Source: JAJZMF01 sp035702845 (lineage in GTDB: Bacteria > Actinomycetota > Acidimicrobiia > Acidimicrobiales > Palsa-688). From it: 8,420 bases of DNA. The stretch's first letter is position 1. Every line of letters starts with the position of its first letter. A program made the position numbers and the translations under genes. Below are positions 1 through 4,872 of the stretch, piece after piece. The stretch covers positions 1-8,420 of the forward strand of contig DASSZK010000248.1 of the NCBI GenBank assembly GCA_035702845.1, written 5' to 3'. The notes beneath the pieces were generated by a model that was given only the letters and a program-made list of their open reading frames with translations, was not told where the DNA came from and ran no database searches.

Positions 1-264
1 GGGGACCGGCCGGGTTGCCGGAAGGCAGAAAGGCCTGCCGTCGTCGACGGAAAACGTGCTGCCGTGCTTGGTGCATTCGATGCTGCGCTCGCTGGCGTAC
101 ACCTCGCCGTCGGACAATGGCCAGTCCTGGTGGCTGCAGCGGTCGGCCAGAGCGTGCACCTTGCCTTCGAGCATCACGAGGCAGACCCCGGACGGGCCGC
201 CCTCAACCCTGACGGCGGACCCTTCCGTCAAGTCCGCCAAAGCCACCCGGATCTCCTCGCTCAT
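1..264 (-). CDS. Rieske-type [2Fe-2S] ferredoxin, SUF-operon associated (partial, C-terminus off the window)
   Basis: A small soluble electron-transfer protein of the Rieske ferredoxin family, of the kind often found in actinobacterial suf operons. The 88 visible codons are open to the window edge. The cluster-binding pattern is complete: Cys43-x-His45 (CSH) and Cys64-x-x-His67-Gly (CTKHG), followed by FSVDDGRPFCLPATRPV, which matches the conserved region after the second binding loop. Two Cys and two His are expected to hold one [2Fe-2S] cluster. There is no signal peptide or membrane segment. The ATG (264-262) overlaps the sufD stop codon as ATGA, and a strong GGAGGT ribosome site (276-271) lies inside the end of sufD, so translational coupling is very likely. 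Family members are about 100-110 residues, so only a short tail is missing. A role in supplying electrons for, or receiving clusters from, SUF assembly is inferred from position only. The family assignment is firm. Confidence 0.93.
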   Translation of the reverse strand, partial: MSEEIRVALADLTEGSAVRVEGGPSGVCLVMLEGKVHALADRCSHQDWPLSDGEVYASERSIECTKHGSTFSVDDGRPFCLPATRPVP

Positions 265-1739
265 TCCCCGACCTCCGCCTGCCCCGAGGAGGCAGATGGC
301 GTGCCGGCGCCAAAACCCGCTTCCGACAACTTGTCAGCCAGGACCGAACGCAGCACGGGCCGCATCCCCGCCACAGGAAATTGTTCGAGCACCTCGTCCA
401 TGAAACCCAGGGCGATGAGGCGCTGTGCCCGCTCCGTGGGTACACCCCTGCTCTCCAGGTAAAACAATTGCGACTCGTCGATCGGCCCTACCGCAGAAGC
501 ATGTGAACAACGCACGTCGTTGTCCTCTATCTCCAAGTTCGGCACCGAGTCGGCGACCGCCCCCTCAGAGAGGACCAGGTTGCGGTTGGTCTGGAAAGCG
601 TTCGTACCCTTGGCTCCTTTTTCCACCCTGATGAGGCCGGAGTAGACCGAATGCGCCTCCTGCGCGACTGCGCCCTTGAAAAGAAGTGCCGAGCGGCTGG
701 AGGGAGCGGCGTGATGCTGGATGGTCCGCAGGTCATGCATCTGCTTGCCGGACCCGAAATAGCACGCCAGCAGTTGGGATTCTCCGCCGGGCCCGCCCAG
801 CACCGAAGAGTTGCGCGCCCTGGCGTAATAGCCGCCCGCAGCAACGGTCATCGACAATAAAGCGGCGTCTCGGTCGAGCCAGCTCGACTGGTTGCCCAGC
901 TGCCACACCCGGGGGCCTAGAAGTTGGACCTGCGCGAGCTGCAGCCTCGACCCTGCACCCAGCGACATTTCCGTTACGGGGATGCTGAGCAGCTCGTGGT
1001 CAGGCGAGGCGAAAATCTGCACGACACTGGCTGAAGAACCCCGCCCCATCTCGATCTCAAGTCGAGGGAACACAACCGACCTGTCGCCTTCCAGCCAGTG
1101 GACGACCACCAGAGGCGCCTGCGCATGCGCCCCTGCCGGCACCTTCACGCGCCAAGGGGCCGGGCAAAGCGCAGAATTGAGCGCGACCCACGCCTCAGGC
1201 GGCGGGCCACCGATGGTTGCCGAGGAAGCGGCGCGGCTCGAACCGCCTGGGTCGGTATCACCCGTGGGGCCGAGATGAAACGGCCCCCCGCCGTACGGCA
1301 ACACCGATACACCGTCATCCGGTACACCGTCATCTGGCACCGGCCCGCTGAGAACGCCCCGGCCTCGCGAGTCAAGCACCAGAAGGCGGGAGCCCGTCCC
1401 GGCCGCACGGACCAGCTCGTTGACGAGAGGGCTCAAAGCCCCCGGGTCAAGCTCACGGTCCCCGTCAGCTTCCGGCAGAGGGGCATAGTGACCCAGATCG
1501 AGTTGGCCTATCCGGCTGTAGCGCCAGATCTCCTCTGACTCGGTGGGCAGGGTTGAGGCGGCGAAACGGTCCCAGGCGGCCCGCCTTAGTTCACGGATCC
1601 AACCCGGGCCAGGAAGGGCGTCCAGCGTGCCCGCGCCGAAGTTGTAGGTCGAAAGGACAGCCACGATGGCACACAGCTTAGGCCCTGCCCGGAGCCGGAC
1701 CTGTAGGGGCCGTCGCTCGAGTGGGACAGCGCCCACCAC
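261..1739 (-). CDS. sufD: Fe-S cluster assembly protein SufD
   Basis: SufD is the partner of SufB in the SufBC2D scaffold, where Fe-S clusters are built in the cytoplasm. The C-terminal half has the family beta-helix and its signature: RCSHASAVGPIDESQLFYL, then ESRGVPTERAQRLIALGF. Cys411 and His413 (counted from the 1739 start) line up with E. coli SufD Cys358 and His360, known to matter for scaffold function. The N-terminal region has the typical ALPGPGWIRELRRAAWDRF and EEIWRYSRI helices. The start is uncertain. GTG at 1739 or 1736 sits just after the upstream stop with a GAGG ribosome-site-like match, but adds about 25 Arg-rich residues unlike the family. GTG at 1664 would give a more usual N-terminus but has no visible ribosome site. 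At 492 aa it is longer than typical (roughly 390-450), partly from a Gly/Pro/Asp-rich insert at about residues 125-175 carrying a DDGVP repeat. Its stop overlaps the ferredoxin ATG. Confidence 0.95.
   Translation of the reverse strand: MVGAVPLERRPLQVRLRAGPKLCAIVAVLSTYNFGAGTLDALPGPGWIRELRRAAWDRFAASTLPTESEEIWRYSRIGQLDLGHYAPLPEADGDRELDPGALSPLVNELVRAAGTGSRLLVLDSRGRGVLSGPVPDDGVPDDGVSVLPYGGGPFHLGPTGDTDPGGSSRAASSATIGGPPPEAWVALNSALCPAPWRVKVPAGAHAQAPLVVVHWLEGDRSVVFPRLEIEMGRGSSASVVQIFASPDHELLSIPVTEMSLGAGSRLQLAQVQLLGPRVWQLGNQSSWLDRDAALLSMTVAAGGYYARARNSSVLGGPGGESQLLACYFGSGKQMHDLRTIQHHAAPSSRSALLFKGAVAQEAHSVYSGLIRVEKGAKGTNAFQTNRNLVLSEGAVADSVPNLEIEDNDVRCSHASAVGPIDESQLFYLESRGVPTERAQRLIALGFMDEVLEQFPVAGMRPVLRSVLADKLSEAGFGAGTPSASSGQAEVGE
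1308..1337 (-). repeat. 15-bp in-frame tandem repeat within sufD
   Basis: Two adjacent copies of tacaccgtcatc(c/t)gg differ at one base. They encode a doubled PDDGV block in the low-complexity insert of SufD. The length is a multiple of three, so the frame is kept, consistent with a recent slippage duplication in a tolerant loop. Confidence 0.85.
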
Positions 1740-1745
1740 GCGGCC

Positions 1746-2612
1746 TCAGTCGTCGCCCGTAGCCACCTCGACCACCACTCGGCGGTGGTCTTCTGCGTCA
1801 TAGCGAACCGGCACCACGGAGCCCACCTTGACCCGTGACCTTGCTTCCGGGCTGGAAAAGGCGACCCTGGCAACGACCTCGAACGGATCGGCACCGTCGG
1901 GCTCGACGCGCAACGTAAGCCGGCTCTTTGTCACCGGGCCCAGTTGGCGTTCGTCGACGAGCGACATAACCCGAGCCGTCGCCTGGGAACGGAGCGGCCT
2001 TGGGTCGGCGGCGACTGTTGCAGGGCCCGGCTCGGCTGGAGCGGCTTGGCCCTGCGAACCACGACCGTCAGCCGTCTCGGGAAGCCCCGGTGCATCAGGT
2101 GGCTGGCTGGACCTGTGAGTACGGCCTCGACCGCTCCCGGGAGCGCCTTTGCGGCCACCTGGCTCGAGACCGGCGTCGCGGCCGCCACCCCCCTGGCCGG
2201 AGGAAGGAGGGAACTCCTCGCTCAGGTCGCTACCGGGGTGCTCCGCATTGGGACGATCGCCACTGGGATGATCGCCACTGGGATGATCGCTGCTCGGATG
2301 ACGGCCAGATCCAGGCTGGCCGCCCCTGAGCTGATCGTGCTTCAGCGGATCAGGCCCGAGCGGATGAGGCCCGGAGCGATCGGGAGCGGATGCGCCTCTC
2401 CCGGAGGCATCGGGTAAGGCCGCTCCAGGGGGATCGCCCCGCTCGAACCCCTGCTCCCGGGCAGTGGCGTCGCGAACCATCCCCGGCGGCCTCGGGTCGG
2501 CGGAGCGGCGGGTGTGCACGGCTTGGAACGGGGTGCGCTGGGAATTCAGCGCGATGCTAAGCACCGCGACCGCCGCGATCAACATCACGGCCAGACCCAG
2601 CGCAGCGCCCAT
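1746..2612 (-). CDS. Membrane-anchored protein with disordered His/Asp/Pro-rich linker, in the suf operon (function unknown)
   Basis: I do not recognise a named family. From ATG 2612 the protein is 288 aa in three parts. Residues about 2-22 (GAALGLAVMLIAAVAVLSIA) form one hydrophobic helix, a signal anchor. Residues about 25-205 are low-complexity, rich in Gly, Pro, Ser, Asp, Arg and His, and probably disordered, with tandem SGDHP units. Residues about 211-288 form a compact beta-rich domain: ARVMSLVDERQ, then TKSRLTLRVEP, ending VKVGSVVPVRYDAEDHRRVVVEV. The last part resembles the VGD-VPVRYDP-DP pattern of small OB- or DUF3592-like domains common on actinobacterial membrane proteins; this is similarity by eye only. 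There are no cysteines, so it is unlikely to ligate a cluster by thiols. The domain is expected outside the membrane. A TTG at 2663, 3 bases after the sufB stop, would add 17 residues but has poor ribosome-site spacing. Its place between sufB and sufD suggests co-expression with SUF, not a proven role in it. Confidence 0.75.
   Translation of the reverse strand: MGAALGLAVMLIAAVAVLSIALNSQRTPFQAVHTRRSADPRPPGMVRDATAREQGFERGDPPGAALPDASGRGASAPDRSGPHPLGPDPLKHDQLRGGQPGSGRHPSSDHPSGDHPSGDRPNAEHPGSDLSEEFPPSSGQGGGGRDAGLEPGGRKGAPGSGRGRTHRSSQPPDAPGLPETADGRGSQGQAAPAEPGPATVAADPRPLRSQATARVMSLVDERQLGPVTKSRLTLRVEPDGADPFEVVARVAFSSPEARSRVKVGSVVPVRYDAEDHRRVVVEVATGDD
2250..2309 (-). repeat. Four 15-bp tandem units encoding SGDHP-like repeats
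   Basis: Units begin at 2250, 2265, 2280 and 2295 with consensus gggatgatcgccact on the plus strand. The first two differ at one base, the third has two changes at its end, and the fourth is more diverged. On the coding (minus) strand they read Ser-Gly-Asp-His-Pro, then variants (SSDHP, NAEHP-like flanks), within the disordered linker of the suf-operon membrane protein, around residues 102-121. Period 15 keeps the frame. Confidence 0.85.
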
Positions 2613-2666
2613 TGCTGGAGATCTTACGAGGACAAAGCACCTGGGCCGGTCCGGCCCAGACAACTC

Positions 2667-4070
2667 TCAGCCGACGCTGCCCTCCATCTGCAGTTCGATG
2701 AGACGGCTCCATTCCACGGCGTACTCCATGGGCAGGGTCCGGGTGACCGGCTCGATGAAGCCGTTGACGATCATGCTCATGGCCTGCTGCTCCGACAGTC
2801 CCCTGCTCATGAGGTAGAAGAGCTGGTCGTCACCGACCTTGGAGATCGTCGCCTCGTGGCCGACCTGGGCATCGTGCTCGCCGAACTCGATATATGGATA
2901 GGTGTCCGAGCGAGAGCGCTCGTCCAGCAGGAGCGCGTCGCAGCGCACGAAGCTCTTCGAGCGCTTGGCCCCCTCTTCGAAGCGAACGAGCCCCCGATAA
3001 GACGTACGCCCGGCGTCTTTGGAGATGGACTTGGAGATGATGGTCGAAGTGGTCTCAGGGGCGGCATGGACCATCTTGGCCCCCGCGTCCTGGTGCTGGC
3101 CGGCCCCGGCATAGGCCACCGAGAGCACCTCGCCCGAGGCCTTGGGGCCCATGAGGTAGACCGCCGGGTACTTCATGGTGAGCTGGCTGCCGATGTTGCC
3201 GTCGATCCATTCCATATGGGCCTCGGCCTCTGCGTAGGCCCGCTTCGTCACCAGGTTGAACACGTTGTTGGACCAGTTCTGGATGGTGGTGTACGTCACC
3301 CGGCTGGCCTGCTTGCAGACGATCTCGACCACGGCCGAATGCAAAGAGTCAGTGGTGTACACCGGCGCGGAGCAGCCTTCTATGTAATGGACCTGGGCTC
3401 CCTCGTCGGCAATGATAAGCGTCCGCTCGAACTGGCCCATGTTCTCGGTGTTGATGCGGAAGTACGCCTGCAGCGGCATGTCCACCTTGACGCCCGGTGG
3501 CACGTAGATGAACGAGCCACCCGACCACACCGCGGAGTTCAGGGCGGCAAACTTGTTGTCGTTGGGGGGGATGATCGTACCGAAGTACTGCTTGACGAGG
3601 TCCGGGTACTCGCGCAGGGCGGTGTCCATATCGCAGAACAGAACCCCCTGCTTCGCCAGCTCGTCGCGGTTGCGGTGGTAGACGACCTCGCTCTCGTACT
3701 GAGCAGTCACCCCGGCGAGGTACTTCCTCTCAGCCTCCGGGATGCCCAGCTTGTCGTAGGTCGCCTTCACCGACGCCGGCAGCTCGTCCCATGCGTCGAC
3801 CTGCCTGTCGACCGGCTTGATGTAGTAGAAGATGTCGTTGAAATCGATCCCCGACAGGTCCCCACCCCAAGTCGGCATCGGCCGGCGCTCGAAGTAGCGC
3901 AGGGCCTTGAGCCGGCGCTGGGTCATCCACTCGGGCTCGCCCTTCATCCACGACATCTCGCGGACGATGTCCTCGCTCAGCCCCTTCTTGGGCTTGAAGA
4001 CGTAAAAATCCTCGACGTCGTTCCATCCCAGCTGGTAGCGGCCTAGGTCAAGATCTTGTGCAGTTGCCAT
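2667..4070 (-). CDS. sufB: Fe-S cluster assembly protein SufB
   Basis: SufB is the core scaffold subunit of SufBC2D; it accepts sulfur from the SufS/SufU or SufE system and assembles clusters with SufD and the ATPase SufC. The 467-aa protein is full length (family about 465-495) and uninterrupted, without the intein seen in mycobacterial SufB. Visible family blocks include the N-terminal YQLGWNDVEDFYVFKPKKGL, NDNKFAALNSAVWSGGSFIYV, VHYIEGCSAPVYTTDSLHSA, VTYTTIQNWSNNVFNLVTKR, and the C-terminal VGDDQLFYLMSRGL and PMEYAVEWSRLIELQMEGSVG. Cys233 in EGCSAP corresponds to E. coli Cys254, a sulfur-accepting residue. The position of E. coli Cys405 appears to be Ser386 in LDERSRSDTYP, which I recall as normal for actinobacterial SufB. 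ATG at 4070 is chosen for the family-like N-terminus and an AAGGGA ribosome site at 4082-4077. It is first of the packed suf genes; panD lies 91 bases upstream on the same strand. Confidence 0.98.
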   Translation of the reverse strand: MATAQDLDLGRYQLGWNDVEDFYVFKPKKGLSEDIVREMSWMKGEPEWMTQRRLKALRYFERRPMPTWGGDLSGIDFNDIFYYIKPVDRQVDAWDELPASVKATYDKLGIPEAERKYLAGVTAQYESEVVYHRNRDELAKQGVLFCDMDTALREYPDLVKQYFGTIIPPNDNKFAALNSAVWSGGSFIYVPPGVKVDMPLQAYFRINTENMGQFERTLIIADEGAQVHYIEGCSAPVYTTDSLHSAVVEIVCKQASRVTYTTIQNWSNNVFNLVTKRAYAEAEAHMEWIDGNIGSQLTMKYPAVYLMGPKASGEVLSVAYAGAGQHQDAGAKMVHAAPETTSTIISKSISKDAGRTSYRGLVRFEEGAKRSKSFVRCDALLLDERSRSDTYPYIEFGEHDAQVGHEATISKVGDDQLFYLMSRGLSEQQAMSMIVNGFIEPVTRTLPMEYAVEWSRLIELQMEGSVG

Positions 4071-4105
4071 CGAGCGTCCCTTCAGGTGGGATTTCTCCTA
4101 CGTCG

Positions 4106-4111
4106 ATAGTA
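4106..4111 (-). promoter_or_regulatory. Possible -10 element upstream of sufB
   Basis: The panD-sufB gap (4071-4161) holds TACTAT on the minus strand about 35 bases before the sufB ATG, in a locally AT-richer patch (GTTACTATCG). A start site would fall shortly before the ribosome site. No good -35 box is visible at the expected distance, so this is a weak call. The suf genes might instead be read through from panD. Confidence 0.25.
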
Positions 4112-4150
4112 ACAACCCTGGCCGCCGTAGCGTCCAGGAGCCCGAGACAG

Positions 4151-4168
4151 GCTCAGACGGCTCAGACG
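4151..4168 (-). repeat. 9-bp tandem duplication over the panD stop codon
   Basis: Two perfect copies of gctcagacg (plus-strand reading) sit at the end of panD. On the coding strand this reads GTC TGA GCC GTC TGA, so the duplication gives two in-frame stop codons 9 bases apart. Confidence 0.8.
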
Positions 4169-4524
4169 GCCTCTAGCGGGCTGTCGACAGCCCGGTTGTA
4201 CTCGTCGCAGAAAACGATGGTGGGCTTGTGCCCTTCCAGCTCGGCATCCTCGTAGTCGGCGTAGGTGATGAGGATGACCTTGTCCCCGGGGACCACCAGG
4301 CGCGCCGCAGCTCCGTTCAGGCATACCTGGCCCGGCTCGCCGACGATGGCATAGGTCTCGAACCGAGCTCCGTTGTCGATGTCGAGCACGGCCACCTGCT
4401 CCCACTCGGCGATGTCGGCCTGCCGCATAAGGACCGGATCGATGCTCACAGAGCCCACGTAGTGGATGTTCGCCTCAGTCACCGTTGCTCGGTGGATCTT
4501 GCTCTTCATCATCCGGCGGCGCAT
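4162..4524 (-). CDS. panD: Aspartate 1-decarboxylase proenzyme
   Basis: PanD converts L-aspartate to beta-alanine and CO2 for pantothenate and CoA synthesis in the cytoplasm. It is made as a proenzyme that cleaves itself before a serine, which becomes the catalytic pyruvoyl group. The cleavage pair Gly24-Ser25 is present in HYVGSVSIDP. Lys9, Arg54, Thr57 and Tyr58 (in NGARFETYAIVGEPG) match the E. coli active-site residues in both identity and number when the ATG at 4524 is used, which supports that start. ATGs at 4512 and 4509 are alternatives, and no strong ribosome site is obvious for any of them. At 120 aa it is within the usual length (about 117-140). The C-terminal VVPGDKVILITYADYEDAE is also typical. 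panC and panB are not visible here. The gene runs in the same direction as, and 91 bases ahead of, sufB, so partial read-through into the suf genes is possible. Confidence 0.97.
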   Translation of the reverse strand: MRRRMMKSKIHRATVTEANIHYVGSVSIDPVLMRQADIAEWEQVAVLDIDNGARFETYAIVGEPGQVCLNGAAARLVVPGDKVILITYADYEDAELEGHKPTIVFCDEYNRAVDSPLEAV

Positions 4525-4558
4525 GCAACCAGCGTACCTGGCAAGCGGTTCAGCGCAT

Positions 4559-4837
4559 TCAGGGCGCCGGCGGCGAACTGCGCCGCGCCCATACGAAAAG
4601 CTCGCCCGCCATCTCGGCAGCAGCGGCCTCCAATTCGGGGCCGCCTGGGCCGATCATCATCGCCACCAGGCCGGGCGGGTCGCACGGTGGCGACGCCGGA
4701 CAACCGGCATCTGCACTGGCCTGGACGCTGTCCGTTGGGCCGCCGGTTTCCGTTATGAGCACAACGGGCGTGCCCGAGGCCACCATACGTGCCGCCTCTG
4801 TACCGTTGCGGGTGATTTTTGCACCTAGCTGGACCAT
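4559..4837 (-). CDS. Small hypothetical ORF upstream of panD
   Basis: A 92-aa reading frame with no family I recognise. It reads MVQLGAKITRNGTEAARMV at the start, then ASGTPVVLITETGGPTDSV with one plausible beta strand, and LVAMMIGPGGPELEAAAAEM near the end. Third codon positions are mostly G or C (67 of 92 by my count), as expected for a real gene here. It ends 34 bases before panD on the same strand, so it could lead that operon. Against it: there is no clear ribosome site before ATG 4837, and only 35 bases separate it from the divergent peptidase start at 4873. A longer version from ATG 4900 would overlap the peptidase and has poorer codon use. If it is not a gene, 4525-4872 is a 348-base gap in which I see no convincing promoter, RNA or repeat. 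It could also be the remnant of a larger gene. Confidence 0.4.
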   Translation of the reverse strand: MVQLGAKITRNGTEAARMVASGTPVVLITETGGPTDSVQASADAGCPASPPCDPPGLVAMMIGPGGPELEAAAAEMAGELFVWARRSSPPAP

Positions 4838-4872
4838 GCGAGTGGGAAGATCGTGCCACAGTTGACGGAACC

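Noticed and set aside
2514..4046. A 510-codon open frame on the plus strand, antisense to sufB.
   Set aside because: It mirrors sufB in a GC-rich genome, where antisense frames often stay open. Its product is His/Leu/Val/Arg-rich with no family blocks, while the minus strand encodes an intact, clearly recognisable SufB.
2667..4070. An intein in sufB, as in mycobacteria.
   Set aside because: SufB reads at normal length through all conserved blocks, with no insertion or splicing motifs.
4117..4138. CCTGG/CCAGG hairpin in the panD-sufB gap as a terminator or operator.
   Set aside because: The stem is only 5 bp with a 12-base loop and no T-tract; expected by chance.
4819..4872. A longer peptidase start at TTG 4819.
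   Set aside because: The added 18 residues do not resemble the family, the start codon is rare, and ATG 4873 precedes the conserved N-terminal lead-in.
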